A DNA stretch of 64,000 nt from Brasenia schreberi (GCA_036023115.1 JAYKKT010000061.1:18265501-18329500), one strand, 5' to 3'; shown: positions 52,071 through 64,000, counted from the stretch's first letter. A program made the numbers and translations. Notes: generated by a model not told the origin, from the sequence alone.

Positions 52071-53410
52071 AATCTGTAGACATGATTTTATTTCAAATCA
52101 TGGGATTCGAAATTAAACCCTCGAACTACGTCGGGTTGCGCGAGCGTGCCAGTTAGTTTATCAAAACTAACAAATTCTAATTTTCTGACTTCTAAGAACG
52201 ATTGTGGACAAGTGAGATCTTTTCGACTTAGGCCTTCTTGAACCGGCACTCAAGGGTCAGCCTAGACCCTTGAAATTTGTTTGAATCCGTTAATTCGAGA
52301 AAGGAAAAAACAGATTTTCCAAAGTTTCATATTTGTGTTTAAGTTCTTGATTTCTGAAAATTTTCAGATTCTGAAAGTTACAGAATCTGTTCAGTTCCAG
52401 AGACCTGTTCTCTGAATTTTTAAAAATATTTTTGATTCTCCAAAAATTCTAAAACATTTGAGAATAGAGACACGTGTGTGTAGAATCAGAATATATTTTT
52501 ATTTTATAATTTAGTTTTTTATTTTCTGAGAATTAAATACATAATCAGAAACTGTTATAAAATTTGGAACAACCCTGTTTCTATGAATAAGAAGCTCAGA
52601 AAAACAGCAATATCTCAACACTCAGTCATCCAATTTCGATAAAATTTATGTGTTAGAAAGATACGGATGTTAGGTTTCCAAAGAATCAAATTTCATCCAA
52701 TTTCATTTAGGGGTTGCAGAGATATGGGCAAAAGAACAGAGGTCTGTTACTGAACGTTCTGTTTCTGTAAAACGCAATCTGGATTTTGTATAAAATTCAT
52801 GGATCTAATTGGCTAGGCAACAGTTCATAACAATTCCTCAAAATTTTATCTAAGAATGTTTGATATGTCTAGATTATTCATGCAAAATTTCGAAGCAATT
52901 GGCTTATCCGTTTGTCTATAAAAATTCCGTGATCAGACGTGTGTGCACGGACAGTTTCAGAAACCAAGTTTGCAGAAAATTTCAGAAAGTTCCTAACGTG
53001 ATTCTAAAATGAAATTCAACCTGTATCAGTCCTAATGATGCATGGAAATCATCTAAACATGGATTTTAATTCCGTTCATGAAGGAATCATGCATGTTTTA
53101 TCGATATAAATGAAGAACATGGGCTCAAGGCCTTGATTCATGTACAAATTTCCATAATCTGTGCTTTTTCAGATTCTCATGAATTAAAACCAATTTGTGC
53201 AAGAATTCCAACCTGTGTCAGTGAGAGGGGACGTAGGAGCACTTCGCCGGACGTCGGAACCAGGCCAAACTTCCTTCTTCTCTTCCTTTCTCTCTCTCTC
53301 TCTATTTCTCTGAGTTTTCGGACTGAATGTTCCTCTCTTTTTTTTGATTCCCTCTTGATGCTCGTTGGTTGATGATCGCTGATTGATGATCTCTGCAGCA
53401 CCTGGGGAAG

Positions 53411-53422
53411 CCTTTTTATAGG
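53411..53422 (-). promoter_or_regulatory. TATA box of C's 5' LTR
   Basis: Minus-strand CCTATAAAAAGG followed by CTTCCCCAGGTGCTGCAG and a GA-rich leader. Confidence 0.65.
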
Positions 53423-53821
53423 CTCTGGCTGTGATTTGGATAAGCCAGATGGTTGGGATTTGGATGAGTTCGGTTTTGATTGTGCTGATAAAATCTTATC
53501 TGAATTGGTTTCATCTTATCTGGAATGTGATCTCCATAGGATCTGTATTGCTGAACTTTATCTTGAACGTTACTTTGTAATTTGAATATCATATGCATCT
53601 GATCTCTTGTGACTTGGTTGGAACGTTATCTGTAGTTGATAACGTTATCTGCATTTGATGATTCCTTTATCTGGTAAGCTTTGAATCGTTATCTGATTAG
53701 GCTTTGATTTCATCTGAGTTAGGTAAGCCTTGAATGTGATCTCTGTTGCAGATATGGATGAATCGTTGTGGCTAGAAGTTGTTGACAACATTCAGTTGGA
53801 AATCGTTGAAGGCTGTTGAGG

Positions 53822-54372
53822 GCTGATCTGCTGCTGAGCCTGAGGCTGTAGTTAAAGCTGTGTCTGGAGCTGCGCTTGTTGGTTCACTTGCTGCGTTACG
53901 GTAAGACCTGATGGAGAGCCGACCTGCTGCTGGACTGCACCCACTAGTGGTTGACGGCAATGCAGCGATGGCAGTCCTGTTGAGTGTTTGCCCAAACATC
54001 AACATTGGTCCGGTGACAGGTATTCCACCCAGACTGTCAATGGGTCTCCTCATCATTGTCAGGCCCAACATCCCCTGCCCTCTGTTCTGCTGCATCATCC
54101 TCAATTTTGCAGCCACAGCCGGATTCATGCACAGGACGCTGCTGACATTGGAAGCAGGATTGAGACCCATCTGACCCATATTGCCCAAGCCAGTAAGTGC
54201 ACCCATCACCTTTCGCATCTGTGGCTGATGTTGCTGTTGCTGAAGTATCTGCAGTTGCAGGTTGCTGGAATTGCTGACAATCTGATTAGCAACGTGCGCA
54301 CCCACTGGATTTAGTTGTGCAAGCGAGTTGTTTGAGCCAAGAATGGATGATCTTTGTAACTGCGAATACTGC
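53822..54372 (-). pseudogene. Captured SPT20/PHL-like fragment (5' LTR of C)
   Basis: Minus strand encodes a Gln/Met/Gly-rich piece: LQRSSILGSNNSLAQLNPVG, VANQIVSNSSNLQLQILQQQQ, GNMGQMGLNPASN, AAKLRMMQQNRGQGMLGL, then FGQTLNR. After a frameshift near 53960 another frame gives GAVQQQVGSPSGLTVTQQVN and AQQQISPQQPS. The order and composition resemble the C-terminal Gln-rich part of plant SPT20-domain proteins (PHL/SPT20, a SAGA-linked factor). No intact domain, no start; a transduplicated fragment. Assignment rests on pattern memory, not a search. Confidence 0.5.
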
Positions 54373-54881
54373 TTTCATCTCGGCCAAATGCATTTGGTAC
54401 TGTGCTTCTCTTTGTCCTTGTCACAACCACTACACGTACCAAGGTGGAGCCGTGGCATAGTAGCTCTTTGAAATTCATTTCAGTTTTGGTGAAAACATTT
54501 TGGTTATGTAACAAGGCCAATTTGGAAATTCAGCATGATGAAACTGAACACGTAACATAAGCAAAACACTATTGATAACCACTTCTAAGGAGCTGATGAT
54601 TTCACATGATGATTTCAACTGAATCTCTTAATATTACACGTATAAGAGCATTCAAACAATCCCCCATTATCTGAGCATCTGCTGTGAAAGTGATTATGTT
54701 CATGCCTACCTATTATGAAATTGTTAAGTAAGGCCCATGTTATGTTTTTGAAAATCAACTATCATGCTCATTCAATCCTTTCCACGAGTGTTGGGATATT
54801 AAAATTACTCTTATAATAACATATCAATAGCATACCAGTAACAAATGACGATGCAAATTGATGTATATCAATACTAATTAC

Positions 54882-55008
54882 CTCGATACCCAAACATAAC
54901 GTAGACACGTTACGAAAGGCATTTGATACCAAACCTTCATTTTCGGAGGCTTTCGTTCTTGCTTCCACATTTCCTTTCTTTTGATAATACCGACCTTGCC
55001 CTCTAGAA
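54882..55008 (-). pseudogene. Captured exon with donor (5' LTR of C)
   Basis: Same exon as 47474-47600 with one amino-acid difference (SNAF for SNTF), ending at GAG/GTAATTAG (54882/54881). Confidence 0.4.
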
Positions 55009-55426
55009 ATTGATTTCTTTCTAAATATGAGCGTTTCTTTTTGGGAAGCTCACTTTCCCCTTTTAACCCCCGTTTTCCTTTTTTGGGCGCCCACCGTCCT
55101 TTTCAGGTATCAACTTGTCTTTTTGATACCTTTATCTTTTCAAAAGGCAAGCTTTCAACATACTTTTCATCATAAATCTTTTAAGGAAACAAAATCCTGC
55201 TTTTCCAGTGTTAAGGGCAAAATCGTCATTTTTCTTAATTTTGTCAAAATTCGAAATTTTCAGAAAGAAAAGCATTCTTTTATCATTTTAAAGCTTCCAT
55301 AAAATTTTGGTACCAAAACAAACTCGTTTAGTGCCTTTTTCCTTCAAAAACCCCAAAATTGCTAAAATGGCCACTTTCCTAAAAAGGTAAGAATTTTAAA
55401 AGAAAATTTTGGGTGTCTACAGGATG

Positions 55427-57307
55427 CAAGAGGGAGCTCCTCGGAAGGGCGCGGCAAAGGGGTGCTGGCCGGGTGACAAGGGTGCAGCGGGTGTGGCACC
55501 TTGGCGCTAGCCGAACGGTGGGCTGGCTAGGTTTGGGGTAGGGTGACTTAGGAAAGGTGAAGGGGAACTAGTTAGGGCTGTCACTAAGGAGTGGGGCCAG
55601 TCTTAAGGGAAGGTAGGGCTGGTTGTCTTGGTTAGGGGGTGTCTAAGGGAGAGGAGGTAAGGTTGCGGGTGTTACAGTCGGTTGTGGCTGAATGGTGGCA
55701 GGTAGTTAGGTGGTGGTCGGCTGGATGAAGTGGAGGTTAGACTAAGGAAGGGTGGTATGTGGTGGCTGAGAGTGGAGGGGGAGTGAAGAGAGGGTGATGT
55801 TAGGATGGGTACTAACCGGAGGAGAAGGTGAAGGTGGCGGGTGTCCAAGGGAGGCAGTCGGACGGTTGATGCAGTCGGGTGTCAAGGAATGGAGCTGGCC
55901 GGGAGGTGATGATGGCGTGGAGTGGAGCTGGCCAGGAGATGATGGTGGCGGGTTCCAAGATGGAGCAGGTGAGAGAAGAGTGAAAGGGGTGAGAGAGGAG
56001 AGGGGGCTCGCCTGGCCAAAGGAACTTGAAAACCCCGCCCACTAGGGGGTGGGGGTTTATAGGATTTTGGTGGGTCGGTTTGGGCTGGTTTTAGGGGGTT
56101 GGTTTAGTGGTTAGGTGGTGGTGGTTTGGGGATAAGGTGGGCCAGATATTTAGGGGGGGCCAGATATTTAGGTTAGGTGGTTTTATTGATATGGTGTGCT
56201 AGGGTTCTAGGTGGGGTGGTTTAGTGGTTTAGGGCTTAGCTAGGTGGGTTGGTTTTAGGGTGAGGTTTAGTGAGGTGGGTTAGGTGTTTAGGCTAGGTTT
56301 AGGGTGAGGTTAGGGGAATTAGGCTAGGTTTAGGGGAGGATTAGGGAAGTGGGTTAGGTGATTAGGTTGGGATTAGGGAAGGATTAGGGAAGTAGGTTAG
56401 GTGATTAGGTTGGGATTAGGCCAGGATTAGGGCAAATGGCTAGGATTAGGGGGTTTAGCTTGGGATTAGGTTAGGAGCATCCGTTTGCATGGCCCATGGA
56501 CTTAATTGCATCATGTTGGTGCAGCCCTAGGTTAGGTGTAGGTTCATACAAGCTTAAACCCACACTAATTAGGCTAACCCACATGATTAACCCAAAACTT
56601 GACATACAAGTCAAGCTTAATACATTTCCCTCACATTTAATCCTCCCCATTCTCTCTGATGCCCAAGATCCCACGTGAATTTCAAGTGGGCCCCACCTCC
56701 ATTTATGAGAAGGTGATGTGGGCACTAGATGTGGATATTGATTGGATCTCTGGATCCAAATCCAAATCCAAATCCACATATACGTTTGGATTGGGATCTG
56801 GATATATATGGTCCAGATCCAATCCAAAGCTGAATTCTGACTCCTTCGGGGTATGTTCGAAACGAACAGTTTGTGTGGGGCCTGACAGCATCAGTACTCT
56901 GTCTTGCATTGGGTCTTCGCTAACATGGTCGTCCGCTTCTGTTTTCACCTTTCGGAGATGATTTCGAATGATTTGTTTGACAATTGGGGCTTGGATGTTC
57001 GAGATTCTGGGGATGAATCTAACACGAGAGTTGCTGTGCCGTGCTCGACATGTGCTCCAGTTCCGGGCTCTCTTTTGTTCTTCTGGTCTTGCTTTCCTCA
57101 GGCCAAGTCGCTTTGTGGGGTTTCAAAACATCTTTTAAAAAGGTTTTAAAACTATATTATACATATTTTAAAACATATATTGTTTAAAGCATATGTACAG
57201 GGTTTGCCTGGAAGGCTCCTGGGTTTTCAAACTCAAAATAGCCCTTTCGGGTTGCTTTTACAAAACCAGGTTATTTGAGAAATTCGTGGGATTTCGGGTT
57301 GTTTACA
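55427..57307 (-). repeat. Solo LTR H, right segment
   Basis: Resumes at CAAGAGGGAGCTCC after C and ends GGGTTGTTTACA at 57307. Donor GTTAGT (55816-55811), TATA-like CTATAAAC (56056-56062), TTAGG tract (56090-56480), GGATTT block (56740-56830). The right duplication GTAAT follows at 57308. Confidence 0.82.
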
Positions 57308-57312
57308 GTAAT

Positions 57313-57367
57313 GTAAACACAAATATAATTGCAATATGGCCTTGACTAAGGTCTTGGGAGTAAGAGC
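57313..57367 (-). repeat. LTR G, second segment
   Basis: Short piece of G between solo LTRs H and I: GTAAACACAAATATAATTGC ... GTAAGAGC. It belongs to the 110-bp array of G. Confidence 0.7.
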
Positions 57368-60300
57368 TGTAGACGCGCGAAAATCCCCGCCTCTAGCCTT
57401 TTCAGGGCTTCGCAGCGGATCCTCTCGTGTGTCTAAGGCCTATGTATGCAAACAGGGCGTGCCAGCTAGCTTACCTAAGCTAGCGAAGATATTTTTAACA
57501 CTGACTTCTAAACGTGGCGACTGTGAGCAAGTAAGCTCTTGTCGTCGCAGACCTTCTTGCACCGATGCGCAAGGGTCAGTCTGTACGCTTTGCAAAAATC
57601 GAGTTTTGGAGAGAAAGTCTACGAAGCGGTTCGAGGTGTCTATTTCGGGTCTTTAAAATGCGATTGCATGTTTTAGATCACGTGGATTTGTACGTGCCTA
57701 AGTCTTTTCTTTTATCCCTCTTCGGGCCACCTAGTTTGTGTGTTATGAACACTCCACTACATGGGCGAATTCGAGCGGGGCTTGCTTTGATGCAATATGC
57801 ATCCTACCTCGTGGTATGGCGTAGATGCAATGCAAACTCACGCTACTCCAAAGGGAAAACCCGAAATGTAAAGACAATACTGAAGGGAAATAACCGAAGG
57901 GAAATGACTTGAAATATAAATGCCGAAGGGAGATATGTATATAGAGTATGTATATGAGCCCTTACTCGGGTCTTGCAAATAAGAGCGAAGGCTCAATGTG
58001 GGTGAGTGCTTGAATTGAAAGACTTACACACACGACATGAAATTAAACCCAAATATAAATTGCAGTATGGCCTTGACTAAGGTCTTGGGAGTAAGAGCGA
58101 AGGCTCAATGTGTGTGAGAGTGCTTGAATTGAAGTACTACACACACGACATAAATGAAACCCAAATATAACTGCAATAAGGCCTTTACTAAGGTCTTGGG
58201 AATAAGAGCGAAGGCTCAATGTGTGTGAGAGTGCTTGAACTGAAAGACTTACACACACGACATGAAATGAAACCCAAATAGTATAGGTCGGCCCTTACTT
58301 GGGTCTTTCAAATAAGAGCGAAGGCTCAATGTGTGTGAGAGTGCTTGAATTGAAAGACTTACTCACACGACATGAAATGAAACCCAAATAGTATAGGTCG
58401 GCCCTTACTTGGGTCTTTCAAATAAGAGCGAAGGCTCAATGTGTGTGAGAGTGCTTGAATTGAAAGACTTACTCACACGACATGAAATGAAACCCAAATA
58501 GTATAGGTCGGCCCTTACTTGGGTCTTTCAAATAAGAGCGAAAGCTCAATGTGTGTGAGTGCTTGAATTGAAAGACAACGCACCCAACTTAAGCAAAAAC
58601 CCTTCGAAAATGAAAGTATATATATATACTTATGTATTAGGGGCTGATTAGGCCCGTGTGTGTTCAAAATCGTGCACAACTAAGAGAGTGCACGTGTGTG
58701 GGTGTGCCAAGCCACGTTATTACAAGCGGGGGGAGACTATGCTCTGTTATTACAACCCCGTATCAAATTGAATCCCAAGCAAGTATACAACTAAAGACCG
58801 AGTTTAGGCACTTACGAGTAGCTGGTCCGTAGAGGCCTTGCTTGAGCGTGGGCTTGGCCTTCGCCTTGGGCTGCAAACGGGAGCTCCGCGAGGGTGAATG
58901 ACAAAGGGTGCTGGCCGGTTGCAAGTGGGTGTCGCCTTGGTGTGGGGGATTAGAGGGGCTGGGCCAAGTGAGTAGGTAGGGTCACGAATGGAGAGTATAG
59001 AGTGTTAGGGAGTATGGACCTAAGGGGAGTTTAAGGGAAGGCCAAATGGGAGTCTAATAGGGTGGCTGGATGTAGCTAGGTTGGTTAGTGGCAGGTAGTT
59101 TCAGGTGTGCTAGGTTCGGCTGAGTGAGAAGGGTGGCAGCAAAGGGGGAATGGCTAGTGGTAGGGTGTTGTGGTAGGGTTTAGGTGGCTGAGAGTGGAGA
59201 GGGAGTGAAGAAGGTAAGACGAAGAAAGGGGTACTAACCGTATGGAGAGAGGCGTTGGATGGAAGAGAGAAGCCGGGTGGTTGGGAAGTAGTGCAAGTGG
59301 TGGCGTTCGGTTGGGAGATGGTGGTGTAGGTAGCGATGCAGGTGGTGGTGGGATGGAGAGCAGGTGGCGGTGCAGGTGGAGCAGGTGGAGCAGGTGGGAC
59401 TCGGCTGGACTTGGGGAAAGAGGGGACCCGGCTGGGATGGGTGAGGCGACTAGATAGGAGAACCCGCCCCAAGGGGGGGGGTTTATATAGGGATGGGTAG
59501 GTCAGTTAGGGCTGGGTTTGGGGTAGTGGTTAGGTGGTTTAGGTAGGGTGGTATGAAGATAAGGTGGGCTGGAAAGGGTAGGGCCAGATATTTTAAAAAC
59601 TAGTGGTTTGGGTAGATTGTGGGCTAGGGGTGGTTTAGGGGTTTAGGGCTAGGTTAGGTGGTTGGGTTTTAGGGTGAGGTTTAGTGAGCTAGGTTAGGTG
59701 ATTAGGAGGTTTAGGCTAGGTTTAGGGAAATTAACCTAGGTTTAGGGAAGGATTAGGGAAGTGGGTTAGGTGATTAGGTTGGGATTAGGCCGGGATTAGG
59801 GAAGTGGGTTAGGTGATTAGGCTTAGATTAGGGGTGGATTAGGGTGGTAGGCTAGGATTAGGTGTTTTGGGTTAGGTTTAGGTGAAGGAGCTCCCTTTGC
59901 ATGGCCCATAGACCTTAACCACCTCATGTTGGTGCAGCCCTAGGTTAGGTTTTGGCTAATTACAAGCTTAAACCCACTCAATTAGGCTAACCCACATGAT
60001 TAACCCCAAACTTGACACACAAGTCAAGCTTAATTACAACACTCTTGATATTATCCATCCCCACTCTCTCTCATGCCCATAATCCCACGTGAATTTCAAG
60101 TGGGCCCCACCTCCATTTATGAGAAGGTGATGTAGGCCATGGATATGGATATTGGATTGGATCTCTGGATCCAAATCCAAGTCCACATATGGGTTTGGAT
60201 TGGGATCTGGATATATATGGTCCAGATCCAATCCAAACTGAACTCTGACTCCTTCGAGCTGGGTTCGAAACGGACGATTTGTGCGGGGCCTGACAGCATC

Positions 60301-60714
60301 AGTACTCCGTCTGCGTTGGGTCTTCGCCAACATGGTCGTCTGCCTCCGTTTCTGCCTTCCGGAGATGACTTCAAATGACATTTTGATAAGAACAGGGTCT
60401 TGGACGTTCGAGATCCTAGGGGTACGGATGTGATACAAGAGTTGTTGTGCCGGGCTCGACATGTGCTCCGGTTCCAGGCTCTTCTTAGCTCTCCTGGTCC
60501 TGTCTTGATTGGGCCAAGCCGCTTCGGGGTTTCAAAACATGTTTTAAAAAGGTTTTAAAAGCCATATTGTATGTTTTCGAAATATAGAGTTCAAAACATA
60601 TGTACAGGGTTGTCTGGAAGGCTCCTGGGTTTCCAGACTCAAAATAGCCCTTTGGGGCTGCTTTTACAAAACCAGATGAATTTGAGAAATTCGTGGGATT
60701 TCGAGGTGTTTACA
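57368..60714 (-). repeat. Solo LTR I (3347 bp)
   Basis: TGTAGACGCG ... GAGGTGTTTACA, no body. Flanks AGAGC (57363-57367) and GAAGC (60715-60719): imperfect, but G continues across in register (GAGCGAAAGCTCAATG), so this is one insertion site. 110-bp array about 57970-58590, donor 59238-59233, TATA 59482-59490, TTAGG tract 59500-59890. Same subfamily as D's LTR. Confidence 0.8.
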
Positions 60715-60719
60715 GAAGC

Positions 60720-62343
60720 GAAAGCTCAATGTGTGTGTGTAGAATTGAAATGCTATGCACACAACCTGAATTTAAACACCCAAAACGAAATTGCAATATG
60801 GCCCTTACTAGGGTCTTGGGAGTAAGAGGGAAAGCTCAATGTGTGTGAGTGTGGAAATTGAAAGACCATGCACCCAACTTGAATTAACACCCAAATGAAA
60901 TTGCAATATGGCCTTTATTAAGGTCTTGGGAGTAAGAGCGAAAGCTCAATGTGTGTGAGTGTGGAAATTGAAAGACCACACACACAACTTAAATTAAAAC
61001 CCACGCAGCTTAATACATGTAGGTATAAATATATCTTAGGGGCTGGTTAGGCCCGTGTGTGTGCAAAAATGGTGTGCAGCTAAGAGCGGAATGGCTCAAG
61101 TGCATGTGTGTGTTGGTGTGCCAAACCACATTATTACAACCGGGGGGAGACAACGCTCCATTATTACAACCCCGTATCAAATTTAATTAAATGTAAGCAA
61201 GTTCATAATAAGGACCGACTTAGGCACTTACGTGTAGCTGGTTCGGGCTCAACTTGCTTGGCTTTGGCCCAGTGAGTCGCCTTGGACAGCCGAAGGGGAG
61301 CTCCTTGGGTGTGGATTGGCGGCAGGTAGGGTGCTAGCCGGATGAAGACTTGATGATGGCTAGGTGACGGGCGCGGCAAGTAGGGATGTTGGGTGGGGTT
61401 GTGGCAGGTTAGGGTGTTGGCTAGGTGGTGGTAGGTTAAGGGTGAAGGCTTAGCTAGGAGCTGGGAAGTGGATGACTAAGGGAAGGTGGCGAGGTAGGGT
61501 GTGAAGTGGCTGAATGGGTGAAGAAGAGGCGGGTTGTGGTGGCGGGTGATGGAGTGTGTGGCTGGGTAAGAAAGGGGTGGAAGAGAGGTTAGATGGGGCT
61601 GAGATGGGGTACTAACCGTGGGCTGGTGGATGAGGTGGTGGCCCGAGGTGGTGGAAGGAGGTGGCAGCCGAATGGAGTCTGCAGCCAGGTGAGGTAGTGG
61701 GAAGGTGGCAGTCGGGTGGAGTGCGCAGCCGGGTGGAGTGGCGGTGGATGTTGGTGCAGCTGGTGGAGAGTGGGAGTGAGATGGGGTGGAAGAGAGGGCA
61801 GGTGAGAGAGGAGAGAGAGTCCTCCAAACCCACCCAAAAGGGGGGGGGTTATAGGCAAAATGGTTGGGCTCGGTGGGGAGTGGTATGGGGTAGATATTTA
61901 GGATAAGGTGGGCTTGTGGGGTGGTTTGGGTAGGTCGGCTAGGGTGGGTGGTATGGTGGTTTAGGATAGGTCGGTTAGGGTGGCTAGGAATTAGTGGTTA
62001 GGGCCTAATTAGGGGTATTAAGGTGGGATTAGGTTTAGTATAGCTAGGGTCTAGGTGGTCTAGTTAGGTGGGGTGAGCTAGGTGAGGTCGGCTAGGTATG
62101 GTTGGGGCAGTTTTGGATGGAGACGGCTAGGATTGGGTCAGGTTTAGGGGGGAGTGGCTAGGTGAGGTGGGTTAGCTTAGGGCTAGGTTTTAGGAGCATT
62201 CCCTTGGCATCAATCCATGGACCTAGTTGCAGCCAGGTTCATCTTGGTGCAGCCCTAGGTTAGGTGTAGGTGCATACAAGCTCAAACCCACACTCTTAGG
62301 TTAAACCCATATGGTTAACCCACCCTTGACTGAAAGTCAAGCC
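60720..62343 (-). repeat. LTR G, third segment
   Basis: Array remnants (about 60720-60980), donor GTTAGT (61616-61611), TATA-like CTATAAC (61849-61855), diverged TTAGG tract (61900-62190), then broken at AGTCAAGCC by LTR J. The GGATTT block and LTR end are absent here and should lie right of J. Confidence 0.72.
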
Positions 62344-64000
62344 TATAAACACCCCGAAATTCCATGAATTTGTCAAATCAACCTGGCTTTGTAAAAGCAG
62401 CCCCAAAGGGCCATTTTGAGTATGAAAACCCAGGAGCCTTCCAAGCAACCCTGTACATATATTTTGAACTTTATATATTTAATATGGTTTTTAAAACCTT
62501 TTAAAAACACATTTTGAAACCTCGAAGCAGCTTGGCCTAATCCAGACAGGATCAGGAAAGCTAAGGAGAGCCCGGAACCGGAGCACATGTCAAGCCCGGC
62601 ACAGCAACTCTCATATTGAATCCACCCCCAGGATCTCGAACGTCCAAGACCCTGTTATCATCAAAACATCACTTGAAGTCATCTTCGGAAGGCGAAAATA
62701 GAGGCGAACGATCATGTTGGCGAAGACCCAACGCAGACGGGGTACTGATGCTGTCAGACCCCGCACAAACCGTTCATTTCGAACACAGCCCGAAGGAGTC
62801 AGAATTAAGTTTGGATCGGATCTGGACCATATATATCCAGATCCCAATCCAAACCCATGTGTGGACTTGGATTTGGATTTGGATCTAGAGATCCAATCTA
62901 ATATCCACATCCATGGCCCACATCACCTTCTCATAAATGGAGGTGGGGCCCACTTGAATTTCACGTGGGATTATGGGCATGAGAGAGAGTGGGGGAGGGT
63001 AAGATTAGAGTGTGTTGTAATTAAGCTTGACTTGTGTGTCAAGTTTGGGGTTAATCATGTGGGTTAGCCTAATTAAAATGGGTTTAAGCTTGTAATTAGC
63101 CAAAACCTAACCTAGGGCTGCACCAACATGATGTAATTAAGGTCTATGGGTCATGTAAAGGGAGCTCCTTAATCCAATCCTAACCAAAAACACCTAATCC
63201 TAGCCTTTTACCCTAATCCTATCCTAATCCTAGCCTAATCACCTAACCCACTTCCCTAATCCCAGCCTAATCCCAACCTAATCACCTAACCCACTTCCCT
63301 AATCCTTCCCTAAACCTAGGTTAATTTCCTTCAACCTAACCTAATCCTAGCCTAATCACCTAACCCACCTCACTAAACCTCACCCCAAAACCAACCTACC
63401 TAGCTAAACCCTAAACCTCTAAACCACCCCGCCTAAACCTAGCACACCATCTACCCAAAACCCCTTGTATGAAAATATCTAGCCCTACCCCAAAACCAGC
63501 CCACCTTATCACCACACCACCACCCCCAGACCACCTTACCACCTTCCTAATACCATCCCCAACCGACCTCTTCAGCCCTATATAAACCCCCCCCCAAGGG
63601 GCGGGTTTTCCAAGCTCTCCGATCCCAGCCAGCCCAGCCGACTCCATCCCCCATTGCCAACCGAGCCTAGCACAGCCCAGCCACTCCCAGCCAGGTCTTC
63701 CACGTGCACCACAACCGGCCACCACCTTGCTCCACCTGCTCCACCATACCCCAGCTGGCCAACCACCCGTCGCCACCATTCCCATCCAGCCGAACCATCC
63801 ACCTCAACTGCCCGGTTGCTCCTCTTCCATCTACCGCCTCCCATCACCACCAGTTAGTATCTTCATTTCACTCCACCTCTTCTTCACTCTCCCTCCACTC
63901 CCAGCCACCTACACCACCACCACATCACCCTAGCACCAGCCACCCTCCATCCTACCCATTCGGCCAAACCTCATCCACTTCAAACACCCGCCATTACCTA
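62344..64000 (+). repeat. Plus-strand LTR J, runs off window
   Basis: Starts TATAAACACCCCG (TG changed to TA) and follows the family map: GGATTT block (62815-62895), CCTAA tract (63170-63440), TATA box CTATATAAA (63578-63586), C-run with GGGGCGGG, donor GTTAGT (63853-63858). The window ends inside the leader. Nearest relative: B's 3' LTR. Confidence 0.85.

Larger units (their letters stand above)
44812..55421 (-). mobile_element. Non-autonomous LTR element C (10.6 kb)
   Basis: Complete, minus strand, inserted in solo LTR H. 3' LTR 44812-48013, interior 48014-52074 (4061 bp), 5' LTR 52075-55421. Target site GGCTG on the left and GGATG on the right, one base apart. The interior has the length and layout of A: leader, one gag-like/G-patch frame, second acceptor with a pol-type ATG, long non-coding 3' part, polypurine tract. 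RT, RNase H, integrase and protease are absent. Its LTRs are unlike the B family except for the terminal bases. Confidence 0.9.
52075..55421 (-). repeat. 5' LTR of C (3347 bp)
   Basis: Ends TGTAGACATG and GTGTCTACA. TATA box at 53411-53422. A possible donor ACAG/GTTGGA lies near 53215. In element sense the first 1.9 kb, upstream of TATA, contains the captured gene pieces in the same orientation as the element. Confidence 0.88.

Overview
The window is plant nuclear DNA made almost entirely of nested LTR retrotransposons. I find no host gene, tRNA, rRNA or CRISPR array. The coding remnants belong to the Tat side of plant Ty3/gypsy elements: a gag with a CX2HX4HX4C knuckle, a protease followed by a G-patch, RT with YVDD, a second RNase H copy, and a DD35E integrase. 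This points to a seed plant, probably a flowering plant, with a large repeat-rich genome. The species cannot be named from this sequence.

Layout, left to right. 11-3440: 5' LTR of a minus-strand element (E) whose body lies left of the window. It sits in a plus-strand LTR (X, 3441-5322). X in turn abuts the RNase H-integrase part of an older copy (B', 5323-7836). 7837-11468: full plus-strand LTR shared by B' and the most complete element, B. 11469-19182: B interior (PBS, gag, protease, G-patch, RT, RNase H, integrase, 3' UTR, PPT), coding-dead through several stops and deletions. 19183-21419: truncated 3' LTR of B, broken and joined head-on at about 21412-21420 to the gag end of a minus-strand element (D). 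D's LTR (23296-39633) is split by element A.

Element A (26289-39341, minus strand, TSD GATGT) is a complete non-autonomous element with LTRs of about 2.85 kb. It carries a solo LTR, K (29387-32681, TSD AGAGC), inside it. 39634-42593 is a partial minus-strand LTR (F). 42594-62343 is a broken LTR (G) carrying two solo LTRs, H (TSD GTAAT) and I. H is split by a second non-autonomous element, C (44812-55421). J (62344 to the end) is a plus-strand LTR inserted in G and running off the window.

How the parts relate. A and C lack protease, RT, RNase H and integrase. They keep a coiled-coil gag-like N terminus, the G-patch block and the first codons of pol. They share B's primer-binding site, polypurine tract, a hairpin next to the polypurine tract, a 3' UTR inverted repeat and two splice-acceptor sites. 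The simplest reading is a satellite system: C and A families moved in trans by B-type elements. All LTR subfamilies carry a TATA box followed about 200-250 bp later by a good splice donor, and an acceptor stands just before gag, so the leader probably contains an intron of about 2 kb crossing the LTR and the PBS. C's LTR also carries a captured fragment resembling a plant SPT20/PHL-type glutamine-rich gene, upstream of its own TATA box.
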